The position numbers and the translations under genes are program-made. Of a DNA stretch of 64,000 nucleotides, positions 53,713 through 63,376 are shown in pieces. The notes beneath the pieces are model-generated. The model did no database searches, was not told the origin of the DNA, and saw nothing but the letters and a program-made list of their open reading frames with translations. Origin of the DNA: Stentor coeruleus (lineage: Eukaryota > Ciliophora > Heterotrichea > Heterotrichida > Stentoridae); assembly GCA_001970955.1 (NCBI GenBank), contig MPUH01000071.1:1-64000 (forward strand). The letters run 5' to 3'. Within the stretch, counting starts at the first letter, position 1; each line of letters opens with the position of its first letter.

Positions 53713-53825
53713 GATAAATAAATTAGGATTAACAAGTTATTAATATTTCATAAGATATTTTGTATTTGTTTAAAAAAAAATACTTAAATATTTACCTAAA
53801 TGTTTATCATAATTTATATTTATAA

Positions 53826-54854
53826 TCACCCAATATGCATGCAAAGTTTTTCTACCGTTTTAATAAGTTTCTGTTTGTAAAGCGGGGACAACCCATGCAA
53901 CTCTGCAAAGTCTTGCGCTTTTTTCACAGGATCTTCATTTGTATAAAAATAAAAATTATCTTGTTTCGTTGGTGTAATATTGACTTTCAAACAAACAGGT
54001 CCAGAACTATCACTAGATGAACTGTTGATTTCTTCTTGAACATTCTGAGGAAGTAATTCTGATGATTTTGAACAACTACTAACTATAGAAGAAGTAGGTT
54101 GATTATAAGCTAAAGGAAGATCAATTGGTTCTTCTGAATATATTATACGATGATTAATATGAATTCTATTACTGTTTGCAGTATGAACATCTTGTAAGGA
54201 TTCTTGAGAAAGACTTATCATCCAAGTTCTTAAAGATTTACTGCTAAATAAATACCAATGCGATTTTGATGTTATTAAATCTCTGAGCTCGCTTTGAGAT
54301 ATTTTATCGAAAGTGCATAATTCACATGTAAGTTTGGATATAGCGAGAGGTTTTATACAAGATAATTGAGAAATATAAGGGGATTGTAAGGAACCTTCAC
54401 AGATTGATACGTTGACTAATGCTTGGATTGATTGAATCATGTCGGATTTTGTGATAAATTGATTGCCGTCTAGGTCTAATAAAGAGAATAAACAATAAAG
54501 CTTGTCTTCGTTTGTGCCTTGACCTAATAAGATGCTGGAAATAGCTAGTTTAAGATATGAAAATCCGTGACTTTCTTTAAACATTTGAAAGTTTTCTTCG
54601 ATAAAGTCTTTGTAGTTTAGAGACATGAGGATATCTTCGAGTTCACTTTGTGATATAATTTTACTTTTACAGTTTAAAAGTAATGAATCGATTATTTGAC
54701 GAGAATTTAAGTTGTGTAAACCTGATTGACTTTCCCATTTTTGAAGGTCAAGTTCTTCTGGTGGATATTCAATTATGCTTTCTATGTGGTTTTTATCAGC
54801 CCAACAAAGCTCACAACCTTCAAGATACATATTTCCTAATTTGCAGCAGCCCAT
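53826..54854 (-). CDS. Acylated EF-hand calcium-binding protein
   Basis: 342 residues. MGCCKLG has glycine 2 and two adjacent cysteines, a strong pattern for myristoylation and palmitoylation. Around residues 50-210 the sequence resembles a calcineurin B or recoverin-like EF-hand layout. One loop is canonical at residues 127-138 (D-L-D-G-N-Q-F-I-T-K-S-D). The other loops are degenerate. The C-terminal third is serine-rich and likely disordered, with a final helix. Probably a membrane-tethered calcium sensor. A calcineurin-B-like or KChIP-like identity is possible but not proven. Confidence 0.75.
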   Translation of the reverse strand: MGCCKLGNMYLEGCELCWADKNHIESIIEYPPEELDLQKWESQSGLHNLNSRQIIDSLLLNCKSKIISQSELEDILMSLNYKDFIEENFQMFKESHGFSYLKLAISSILLGQGTNEDKLYCLFSLLDLDGNQFITKSDMIQSIQALVNVSICEGSLQSPYISQLSCIKPLAISKLTCELCTFDKISQSELRDLITSKSHWYLFSSKSLRTWMISLSQESLQDVHTANSNRIHINHRIIYSEEPIDLPLAYNQPTSSIVSSCSKSSELLPQNVQEEINSSSSDSSGPVCLKVNITPTKQDNFYFYTNEDPVKKAQDFAELHGLSPLYKQKLIKTVEKLCMHIG

Positions 54855-55208
54855 TTATTAGATGGCGATTTTTTTTATAGAGAATGGTTTGAATATTTGA
54901 GATGATTAGAAAAAGTGAGTTTTGATAATTTCATATTTTATGAATGATTACTAAGGAATACTAAGGATTTACTCTTTTTAAAACTAAAGCATCCTTTCAA
55001 ACTTAAAAAGCATCCCTTCATTATCAAAACTTTAACATAATTTTGCATCCAAAAATAAGCCATCATATCTCTAAAAATCATAAAATCACATCCAATTTTA
55101 TAAAACAGCAAATATTCGCATCCATCCAAACTCCTCTTAAACTCATCCAATAATTATTCTACCATTCAATTATCCAAAAGCTATCAAATTTTCTAATTAA
55201 ACAATCTT
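54855..55208. other. Intergenic, nothing firm
   Basis: 354 bp after the RING gene stop. On the minus strand it is G/T-rich, and one 70-codon frame (55150-54938) is open there. It reads like biased flank, with AAAGGATGCTTT-type motifs repeated twice near 54990-55020, and not like a gene. Confidence 0.4.
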
Positions 55209-56423
55209 TCATCGTGAGCATATTTTAACTATTATCCCCGAAATCACTATCAAAATACCGCTTGGGTACTGAAAAATCAATAAAAACAAGGACATAAAAT
55301 CATAAAACCCAGTCTGTGGTTCAATAATCAAAGCAAAAATCACCAAAATCCCTTGTGTAGCAACAACTTGCATAATCCCTGCAAAAAACACACACACTTT
55401 ATTCTCAGCATTATACAAAGGGAAAATCGTGTACCACAAAGCCAAAAGCTGCAAAAAGAAATAAAGCATCATCCAAATCTTTTCTCCATCAGCAATAGCT
55501 TCATCCAAATGTCTCATCAAATAAAACAAATAACCATCCTAAATAATCAATACAAACGTAACATAAGTTAAAACAAAATACCCAATAACATATTTGAGCA
55601 TCTTATAATGAACAGACGAATACAAATAATTTCTAAAACTTCCAAAAATAAGGAAAATAGTTTTCCCAATACTTTCAGCTAATAAAATCTCAAAAATGCC
55701 CAACCCTGTAAATGACATTCCTGTAAAAGCAAATTTCGTTATAGAAGTTTCTATATATCTTATACCATTATAGCAATTTTTATCTTCAATAGCCCATTCA
55801 GCTGCTCTTTCACAACAAATAAAAATCCCGATATTGAAAACTGATAACAAAACAAATCTTTTATTTATCTTTGATGTGATAATAACATTACCACTATTAA
55901 TAAACCACAAAATGCTAAAAATCACAAAGCTTATAATTGCTATATTAATACAAGCTCTATATAAAAACTACAGGATTTGCTCAGAACACTGTGAACTTGG
56001 ATTTTCAATACCAATCATTGCTGCGATAATCTGTATATAAAATACCCAAGGGAATATTGCCCCAAACATAATAAGCAACCCTAAGACTGTAATAAACTCA
56101 TTAAATTCATTAGCTTTATATGGTTCTGCATATTGAGTTTCAGCATTTCGTAAGATAAGTGGATCAGTAAGAGATGATGCTTCTTTAAATGGATTGTTTA
56201 TGCTATCAAGTTCAATTACAAGCTCGCTTATAGGTTTGTTACAAGGAAGCTTATTATTTGAGTAGTCTTTAATGGTGTACTTGCAAAGTGGACAAAGGAA
56301 TGCGCCGTTACTTCTTATTGAAATTAATGTCACACATTCTTCGCATATAGAATTCCCGCATTTGCAGATTAAGGGCCGACGTTTCTTGTTGTCGAAGTAA
56401 TAAGTACATATGGGACATTCCAT
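55209..56423 (-). CDS. RING-type zinc finger, multi-TM protein, three exons
   Basis: Coding path 56423-55972, 55956-55554, 55538-55209, 394 residues. The frame also has an earlier ATG at 56492, but 56423 puts the zinc finger right at the start (MECPICTYYF) and is preferred. Zinc ligands run C-P-I-C, then C-K-C, S-I-C-E-E-C and C-P-L-C, a RING-like finger within residues 1-55. Behind it come about seven hydrophobic spans, the first near residue 125. The plan suggests a membrane-embedded E3 ubiquitin ligase, with transfer of ubiquitin inferred from the finger only. Both introns are 15 nt; the first is phase 2, the only non-zero-phase intron in the window. Confidence 0.82.
55539..55553 (-). other. 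15-nt intron (RING gene intron 2)
   Basis: Reads GTATTGATTATTTAG on the coding strand, phase 0, ending in an in-frame TAG. Confidence 0.88.
55957..55971 (-). other. 15-nt intron (RING gene intron 1)
   Basis: Reads GTAGTTTTTATATAG on the coding strand, phase 2. If retained, the codon C-T-G is followed at once by TAG, so it too would stop translation. Confidence 0.88.
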
Positions 56424-56612
56424 TATTATTATTTGATGTAGTTTAATTGTATAATAAATTATATGTAAATCAAAAATTGTATCAGGCTTCATTGATTTAT
56501 AATTTGCATATAAATTTTATCCTAAACAGCATATTGTAATTACTTATAATACAAAGCACATATTTATTAGCTAATTTTGTATGATCTTTATTTTCAAATA
56601 TAAGGAGCGGCT

Positions 56613-57896
56613 TTACTTTTTATTAAACCTAATAGCTACTTCGTTTATAAATTCTTCAGTTGAAAGCCAATGTTGCCTTTCAATCTTGTCGCCATGGATA
56701 ATTAACGCAAGGTCTTTAGTCATTTTCCCGCTTTCCACAGTATCAATGACTAGTTTTTCTAAATGTGCAGAAAATGCTTCAAGCTCTTTATTCCCATCCA
56801 AAAATGCCCGATGGCTTAAGGCTCTTGTCCAAGCAAAAATACTTGCAATAGAATTTGTTGAAGTTTCTCCTCCTTTCTGATGTACTCTATAATGCCGGGT
56901 TACTGTTCCATGTGCAGCTTCAGCTTCAAATACCCCTTTAGGGCTTATCAATACACTTGTCATTAGCCCAAGTGACCCAAAACCTTGAGCTACTAAATCG
57001 CTCATAACATCTCCATCATAATTTTTGCAAGCCCATACATACCCTCCTTCACCTTTTATTACTTGAGCTACCATATCATCAATAAGCCTATGTTCATATA
57101 ACAATCCATTTTTTTCAAATTCAGCTTTGTATTTATCATATATTTCATTAAAACCATCAGTAAATGCTTTGTCATATGTTTTAAGAACTGTGCTTTTTGT
57201 TGTTAAAAATAGAGGCATTTTACGTGAAAGGGAATATGCGAAACAGCTTTCTGCAAAACCTTTAATAGATTTATGAGTATTAAACATTGCTAATGCTACT
57301 CCTTGACTACTGAATTTTGCCACATCCCATGATTGTACGGAAGAATCATCATCAGGAATAAAACGTAATTGTAAAGTTCCTGGAGAAGGTATATTAATAT
57401 CTGTTGCTTTGTATTGATCTGCATGAGCATGACGAGCTATGACGATTGGTTTTTTCCATGTTGGTATTAATTTTGGGATGTTTTTGATCATTATTGGTTC
57501 TCTCATTACAGTACCTTCTAAATAATTTCTAATTGTGGCGTTTGGGCTTTTCCAGAGCTGTTTTAGATCAAATTCTTTTTGTCTTGCTAGGTCTGGAGTG
57601 ATAGTAGCACATTTAACACCGACTTTGAATTCTTCTATAGCTTTGGCTGCTTGTATTGTAACTTTGTCATCAGTAGCATCACGGTTTTGAATCCCTAAGT
57701 CAAAATACTTAATGTTGATATCAAGATAAGGAAGTACGAGTTTGTCTTTTATCATTTTCCATATGATTCTAGCCATTTCGTCTCCATCACAGTCAACAAT
57801 AGGATTCTTCACCTTAATTTTACTTTTCACGTTATTCAAAAACATCCTGGACATCATTTTTAAGTTATTATAATACACAACTTTATATAGAGACAT
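56613..57896 (-). CDS. NADP-dependent isocitrate dehydrogenase
   Basis: 427 residues, the usual length of eukaryotic NADP-IDH (human IDH1 414, IDH2 452). It converts isocitrate and NADP+ to 2-oxoglutarate, CO2 and NADPH. Family blocks in order are [26 protein letters not shown], then K-S-P-N-A-T-I-R-N, the substrate arginine in M-R-E-P-I, the metal-binding Y-D-G-D-V-M-S-D, and G-T-V-T-R-H-Y-R. The N terminus before K-N-P-I-V-D (about 30 residues, with [12 protein letters not shown]) could be a mitochondrial leader; three ATGs there leave the start uncertain. Active-site residues are intact. Confidence 0.94.
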   Translation of the reverse strand: MSLYKVVYYNNLKMMSRMFLNNVKSKIKVKNPIVDCDGDEMARIIWKMIKDKLVLPYLDINIKYFDLGIQNRDATDDKVTIQAAKAIEEFKVGVKCATITPDLARQKEFDLKQLWKSPNATIRNYLEGTVMREPIMIKNIPKLIPTWKKPIVIARHAHADQYKATDINIPSPGTLQLRFIPDDDSSVQSWDVAKFSSQGVALAMFNTHKSIKGFAESCFAYSLSRKMPLFLTTKSTVLKTYDKAFTDGFNEIYDKYKAEFEKNGLLYEHRLIDDMVAQVIKGEGGYVWACKNYDGDVMSDLVAQGFGSLGLMTSVLISPKGVFEAEAAHGTVTRHYRVHQKGGETSTNSIASIFAWTRALSHRAFLDGNKELEAFSAHLEKLVIDTVESGKMTKDLALIIHGDKIERQHWLSTEEFINEVAIRFNKK

Positions 57897-58696
57897 TGAT
57901 TATTAAAGCTATTTTTATTGCAAATGGCACTAATTTTATATTGTAAAATTTACTTGAAAGGAGTATTTTGATTTTTTTACTTATAGAAAGATTATTAAAT
58001 GAATAAGTGAGTAATTTGTTATGGTTGTCAGAATTATACTTAAAGGTATTTCAAATTTGGATTGGCTTTGATGAAGAGTCCGGAAGTTTCAGGTTATTGA
58101 AGTAATTTTTGAGTTATATTAAGAGATTTGCTTATGGTAAAGGTTAATAGTAGGAAATCATTGAAAATTTGAGTTTATTTGTGATACAATTTTTGCAATA
58201 TTTTAAATGATTTTTAGTAATTAAAAAATAGATTTGAGTTGTAATTGCAAATGCTATAAAATTAGTTGAATAATGATAGGAGTAAATATGTAGTGCACTT
58301 ATTATATTTTTTAGGCTTAAGTGAAAGGTTTTTATACTATATTATACTTTAATTATAAAATTTTTACAAATTTTCTCCAGCTTGTCAAAAAGTCTAAAAT
58401 AGTATAAAAGAAAAAAAACATAAATATTATACACTAAAATAATAAACAGCAAAAATTATTTAATTTCCTACCTCAAAAACTAAATAATCCAAATCTCTCC
58501 CAAATTTTAAACTTTAGCATCTTAAATTATAAATACTCATATCTTCGACTTTTCCTTTAAATTCATCAATCAAATTTTACTTAAAAATTTTAAATCCCAA
58601 CTTCTTCTAAAATCCATGAACATATTTAAACCATAAAAACCATTAAACATATACATATAAAAAAAAACACACATTTTTAAGAATGCTCAAGTTTAT
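57897..58696. other. 800-bp intergenic region
   Basis: Between IDH start and eEF1A stop, both minus strand. On the plus strand the half next to IDH is G-rich and the half next to eEF1A is A/C-rich, so on the coding strand the eEF1A 3' flank is G/T-rich and the IDH leader C/A-rich. No gene, RNA or repeat seen. Confidence 0.5.
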
Positions 58697-60058
58697 TTAC
58701 TTCTTTTTCTTTCCACCAGCAGCAGCAGCACCAGCTTTTCCAGCAGGACCTGAGCCAGCTTCCTTCTTCTTAACTTCCTTAATAATTCCGACAGCGACGG
58801 TCTGTCTCATATCTCTAACAGCGAATCTTCCAAGTGGTGGGTATTCAGTGAAAGTTTCAACACACATAGGCTTGCTTGGTACCAAGACAATCATAGCAGC
58901 ATCTCCACTCTTAACAGCCTTAGGTTCATCTTCCAATGAAGCGCCAGTTCTTCTGTCAATCTTCTTTTGAATGATGTTGAATCTGCAAGCAATATGAGCA
59001 GTGTGGCAATCAAGAACTGGGGTATATCCAGCAGAGATTTGACCAGGGTGATTCAAGACAATGACTTGAGCAGTGAAATTTTCACATTCTTTAGCAGGGT
59101 CAGCTTTGGTATCAGAAGCAACATATCCTCTCTTGATATCTTTGACTGAGACGTTCTTAACATTGAAGCCGACATTGTCACCAGGGTTAGCAACTTCTAA
59201 GGTTTCATGATGCATTTCTACAGATTTAACTTCAGTTGTTACTCCTGATGGGGCAAAGGCAACAACCATACCAGCTTTAATTGAACCAGTTTCAACACGG
59301 CCGACTGGGACAGTACCAATACCAGAAATCTTGTAAACGTCCTGAATTGGAAGACGAAGAGGCTTATCAACATGACGTTTAGGTGGGATGATTTGGTCAA
59401 GGGCTTCAAGAAGGGTTGGTCCATTGTACCAAGGAAGATTTGGTGAACGTTCAACCATGTTATCACCGAGCCAACCTGAGATAGGGATGAAAGGAATCTT
59501 GTCTGGGTTGTAGCCAACTTTCTTTAAGTATTGGGAAACTTCGCTCTTGATTTCATCGTATCTGGCTTGTGACCAGTTGCAAGATTTGTCGTCCATTTTG
59601 TTGACACCGACAATCATTTGTTTGACACCAAGGGTGAAAGCTAATAGACCATGTTCTCTAGTTTGACCGTTCTTGCCAATACCAGCTTCGAATTCACCTT
59701 TTCCTGAAGCGACGATAAGAATAGCAACATCAGCTTGTGAAGTACCAGTAATCATGTTCTTAATAAAGTCTCTGTGGCCTGGGGCATCAATGATAGTGAA
59801 ATAGAATTTTTCAGTTTGGAACTTGAACAGGGAAATATCGATAGTGATACCACGTTCTCTCTCAGCCTTAAGTTTGTCAAGGACCCATGCGTATTTGAAG
59901 GAGGACTTGCCCATTTCGCTAGCTTCCTTCTCGAACTTTTCAATGGTTCTCTTGTCAATACCACCACACTTATATATCAAATGACCAGTGGAAGTGGACT
60001 TACCAGAGTCGACGTGACCGATAACGACGAGGTTAACGTGGATCTTCTCTTTTCCCAT
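58697..60058 (-). CDS. EEF1A: Translation elongation factor eEF1A
   Basis: 453 residues. All GTPase motifs are present: G1 GHVDSGKS, G3 D-A-P-G-H, G4 N-K-M-D and G5 region S-G-W-L-G, plus the effector segment R-G-I-T-I-D. It carries aminoacyl-tRNA to the ribosome as a GTP complex. The end, glycine/alanine-rich then G-G-K-K-K-K, is typical of ciliate eEF1A. Its base content is clearly less AT-rich than the rest of the window and codon choice is strongly biased, as expected of one of the most expressed genes. It has long flanks on both sides. Intron-free. Confidence 0.98.
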   Translation of the reverse strand: MGKEKIHVNLVVIGHVDSGKSTSTGHLIYKCGGIDKRTIEKFEKEASEMGKSSFKYAWVLDKLKAERERGITIDISLFKFQTEKFYFTIIDAPGHRDFIKNMITGTSQADVAILIVASGKGEFEAGIGKNGQTREHGLLAFTLGVKQMIVGVNKMDDKSCNWSQARYDEIKSEVSQYLKKVGYNPDKIPFIPISGWLGDNMVERSPNLPWYNGPTLLEALDQIIPPKRHVDKPLRLPIQDVYKISGIGTVPVGRVETGSIKAGMVVAFAPSGVTTEVKSVEMHHETLEVANPGDNVGFNVKNVSVKDIKRGYVASDTKADPAKECENFTAQVIVLNHPGQISAGYTPVLDCHTAHIACRFNIIQKKIDRRTGASLEDEPKAVKSGDAAMIVLVPSKPMCVETFTEYPPLGRFAVRDMRQTVAVGIIKEVKKKEAGSGPAGKAGAAAAGGKKKK

Positions 60059-60919
60059 TTGTGTAATTTAAAGATGTCACATCGGCCTTTTATCTTGTTA
60101 TTCAGCCAATCAGATTTCAGCTGTGAAAATTTTTATTTTTTCCATCATGGGTATGATGCAATATGGTATAGGAGGAAGGAGGCTTTTAGAAATGGAGTAA
60201 GGGAGGATTGGGTGGATTTTTTAAGGATTCAGAGTGGAAATTATGATTTTTTTGAGGATTTAGATAAAGGGATTTTTTTGGGAGATTAGGTTGGATATAG
60301 GAGGGAAGTAAGATTTTGTTAGGGTATGAGATGATTATGGGGGATTAAAAAGAGAAAACGGGGTATTTATGCTAAATTGCTATATAGATAAGGAGATTTG
60401 AGTAAGTTTATAAGTTTGGAGAGTTATATAATTAAAAATATTTTGGTGAGGTATAATGATGTTTGTAGGATTTAGTTCATAAGAGATTCATAATAAGTGT
60501 TTTAATAATGAGAAATTAGTTCTTAGCTTGCCAGAATTTACATGTGTTATTTAGTATAAACTATACTTAAATAATAACATTATAACCATTTTCATTTTTG
60601 ATTCTAATATTTCCTTATGTTTTCCAGTCTGCAACTACCAAAATCTTTTCTGTCATCCTATCTGTAATATCAGGACTTTTTCTTCAAAATTTCCTTTTTC
60701 TACCATGCATCAATCTTAAACTTCAATAAAATGCCTTTTCACTATTTTCAAATCAAATCCAAAAAAGTATAAAAACCATAAGACAATCCAAACATATAAA
60801 AATCCTCATTATAAAAAAACTAATAATACTCATTCTTACAAACACACTTCTCTACAAACCCACACCCATATTCTCAAAAAACCCAAAAAAAAGGCAAAAA
60901 TAAAATTCATAATAAAAAT
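60059..60919. promoter_or_regulatory. Divergent eEF1A / TMCO1 promoter with extreme GC-skew flip
   Basis: 861 bp between divergent starts. On the plus strand, hand counts give 60 G and 3 C in 60181-60360, but 5 G and 43 C in 60721-60900. The change lies near 60530. Each leader is thus C-rich and G-poor on its own coding strand. As the promoter of a very highly expressed gene it is the clearest example in the window. No TATA box or defined element can be named. Confidence 0.6.
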
Positions 60920-61474
60920 ATGGGCTATGATAGTGATATTTCTTTGATTGACACTCTCTCAGTCATGGCTGCGGCAATCTTTACAGCAGTTCTCGCTGAA
61001 GGTCTAAGCTGGGCGCTTATTTACCGTACTGAAGACTACAAACAAATAAAAAAAAGTGTCGAAGCCCTTAGTAAACAGCTAGAAAGAGAAAAAGAAAAAG
61101 TTGTAACAGCATCCAAGCAAAAAAGCCAAGAAAAGAAAATTTCTAAAACTGATACTATGCTTAAAAATACTAGTCAACAGCTTAATGCTTCTAAAATGAA
61201 ATCTACAATGATCATAGCACTTTTTATGATAGCTTTTATGTCAACTCTTAGTAGTACTTATCATGGTGTTGTTGTGGCTAAGTTACCTTTTTCTCCTTTT
61301 TCAATGCTCCAGAATATTACTCATAGAAACTTACCAGGAGATGATAGTACTGATTGCTCGATGATTTTTATATATCTTCTTATGTCGTTTATTGTAAGAA
61401 ACAATATACAGAAGTTCTTTGGATTCACTCCAAGAACCCCATTCAATATGTGGGAACCTCCTAATTATAAGTAG
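60920..61474 (+). CDS. TMCO1: TMCO1 homologue (ER calcium channel / insertase family)
   Basis: 184 residues (human TMCO1 188). Colinear landmarks are F-T-A-V-L-A-E-G-L-S-W-A-L-I-Y-R-T, the lysine-rich coiled coil between TM1 and TM2, then V-V-V-A-K-L-P-F-S-P-F-S, H-R-N-L-P-G-D-D-S-T-D-C-S and R-N-N-I-Q-K-F-F-G. Human TMCO1 has V-V-A-K-L-P-F-T-P-L-S and H-R-N-L-L-G-D-D-T-T-D-C-S. It is an ER membrane protein of the Oxa1 superfamily, reported both as a calcium load-activated calcium channel and as part of a translocon-associated insertase. Full length, intron-free. Confidence 0.96.
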   Translation: MGYDSDISLIDTLSVMAAAIFTAVLAEGLSWALIYRTEDYKQIKKSVEALSKQLEREKEKVVTASKQKSQEKKISKTDTMLKNTSQQLNASKMKSTMIIALFMIAFMSTLSSTYHGVVVAKLPFSPFSMLQNITHRNLPGDDSTDCSMIFIYLLMSFIVRNNIQKFFGFTPRTPFNMWEPPNYK

Positions 61475-61686
61475 ATTAGTTGATAGGAATTAGTATTTGA
61501 AGGTGTATGGAAAAGGTTATATAGAAAATATTTATAAGAAATATTGTGTAATATCCACATATTAAGGTATTAGAATCATTTTATGTTAAAGATATAAAGT
61601 AAAAAACATAGACCTGAATATAAAAAATCAGATATTTTGGAAAGTTTAGCTTAAAAAGCATTAAAAAAATAATATAATTTTTAATC
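61475..61686. other. Short intergenic region
   Basis: 212 bp between two plus-strand genes, AT-rich; nothing recognised. Confidence 0.5.
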
Positions 61687-63363
61687 ATGAGTCAAAAACC
61701 AGAAGAATTCTTAAGTAACGCTGAAGTTGTAGCTTATGAATTTATTGAAGAACTAATAGACTTAGGAGGTAGTCAAATTTACGAAAATTACCTAACAACA
61801 GCATCAACTCCATACTCAGTAAAAGCAACAATTGCCGTAACAGTTTCAATGGTCGAACTATTATATTTCAGAAGAGATGTTAAAGATTCTCCTCATAAAA
61901 AACAACAAATTATAGAAAATGAGAAAGATCAATGGGTAGAAGATATTGAGCCTATACCTTGCAGCATAGATACTTGGGCTAGAAATGCTATTCCAGTAAA
62001 AAAAAAAGTTCGAATCCCAAAGCGAGAAAACCCTACAAATATAGCTCAGCCTGATACAAAATCAATAAAAAGTTTTAGCTCGCGTAGAACTGGAATACCA
62101 AAAGGACAAATTACTAATAAAAGCATAAAAAACGGTATAGAAAATCTTCCAATTAATGAAGGGCAAACACCAATACCGATACTTGAAGACTTAAAAGAAA
62201 TAAATGAAGAAGTAGAGTTTTTAAGATCGAGGAAAGAGCAGGAAATGCTGAAACGTAAACAAGACCAAGAAAGGGTTAAGAAAATTAAAGAAGAAGAGGC
62301 TGAGTTGGAAAAGAAAATTCAAAAAGAGTCTGAAGAAATGAAAAATAAATTATTGACATATGATTATAAAGGGAAAATAATCCAAGTAAACCCAGTTAAA
62401 ATTGATAATCTGCCTGAACCGGGTACAAAAGTACGTTATTTATCTCAAGAGCCTCCTCAAATAGTAGAAACAAAAAGTGATATAAAAAAAAAAGCTTTAA
62501 GAGAATTCGCTTCGGTAAAAAGACTAAAAACGGCACCGCAACAGGAAAAAGACTGGATAAAAAATTCGGGTTTTGTTCAACAACAGTTGTTTGATGCTAT
62601 AAAACTTAGCCCTGGGGTAACAATGATTGAAGGTATAAAAACCAAATTCCCTCCTTCTGAAACTCCAGATATATTCAAAACCATGAGTCGTAATGATTAT
62701 AGAAACCTTCATAAACCAAAAAGCCAATTAGGCTATAAAAAAAACTCAACTCCTGGTACAACTGGTATGTTTGGGGATAAAAACTACTCATCAAAAGGTA
62801 GTTTTGAGTCTATGAAAAAAGCTCAAGATAGTAAAAAAGACTTTTTTGACATGATTCCTGATTATGATGATGAAGCTGGAAATGAAGATTTTAGAGAAAA
62901 AATCCTTCCTTCAATAACACCGACGAAATCAAGGAATCATGGGAAAGTTATACAATATGGAACTGATTATAAACTTGATATTTCAGCTGGGCCTAATGAG
63001 AAGTTTAATATGGAGTTAATGAATGATAATAAATGGGGATTAAACCCTCCAGTTAAGGAACCGAATGTTTTGGAAAGAATCCCGAAAAAACCAACAGCGA
63101 AAGAACTTAGGGAGATTTATGGGTATATTGTTAAAAAACCTAAGGATAAACCTTTTGTTACCCCGAATGAACTCTGGGAAGGAAAAGGGCCGATGATCAA
63201 GAAACCTAGAGATCGGCCTAATATTGAAAGGGTTGAGAAAAAAACTAGAATGCCTCCACCTCCTTATGGATATACAATGATTAATGCATTACCAGATATA
63301 GGAGGCTTAAGTTCATCTCATATCAGTGGGAAATCTATAAACAAATCAGGGATTTTCAAATAG
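61687..63363 (+). CDS. C2orf81-like protein
   Basis: 558 residues. Residues about 8-105 (A-Y-E-F-I-E-E-L-I-D, then Y-L-T-T-A-S-T-P-Y-S-V, E-L-L-Y-F-R-R, and W-V-E-D-I-E-P-I-P-C-S-I-D-T-W-A-R-N-A-I-P-V) resemble my recollection of vertebrate C2orf81, which has a similar E-D-E-E-P...D-S-W-A...S-V-P-V block. The match is from memory, not a search. A coiled coil covers about 160-230. The remaining 300 residues are low-complexity, K/P-rich and contain repeated P-K-K/R-P motifs (K-K-P-K-D-K-P, K-K-P-R-D-R-P). No enzyme domain. C2orf81 itself is poorly known, so function stays open. Confidence 0.65.
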   Translation: MSQKPEEFLSNAEVVAYEFIEELIDLGGSQIYENYLTTASTPYSVKATIAVTVSMVELLYFRRDVKDSPHKKQQIIENEKDQWVEDIEPIPCSIDTWARNAIPVKKKVRIPKRENPTNIAQPDTKSIKSFSSRRTGIPKGQITNKSIKNGIENLPINEGQTPIPILEDLKEINEEVEFLRSRKEQEMLKRKQDQERVKKIKEEEAELEKKIQKESEEMKNKLLTYDYKGKIIQVNPVKIDNLPEPGTKVRYLSQEPPQIVETKSDIKKKALREFASVKRLKTAPQQEKDWIKNSGFVQQQLFDAIKLSPGVTMIEGIKTKFPPSETPDIFKTMSRNDYRNLHKPKSQLGYKKNSTPGTTGMFGDKNYSSKGSFESMKKAQDSKKDFFDMIPDYDDEAGNEDFREKILPSITPTKSRNHGKVIQYGTDYKLDISAGPNEKFNMELMNDNKWGLNPPVKEPNVLERIPKKPTAKELREIYGYIVKKPKDKPFVTPNELWEGKGPMIKKPRDRPNIERVEKKTRMPPPPYGYTMINALPDIGGLSSSHISGKSINKSGIFK

Positions 63364-63376
63364 TTTTATTTAATAA

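Noticed and set aside
54938-55150. 70-codon minus-strand frame.
   Set aside because: Composition matches the G/T-rich 3' flank of the RING gene; no domain and no coding-like residue balance.
58683-60289. Open frames on the plus strand opposite eEF1A.
   Set aside because: Shadows created by the strong codon bias of eEF1A.
62008-62018. T-loop-like motif GTTCGAATCCC, as in tRNA genes.
   Set aside because: Lies inside the coding frame of the C2orf81-like gene; no acceptor stem or anticodon arm around it.
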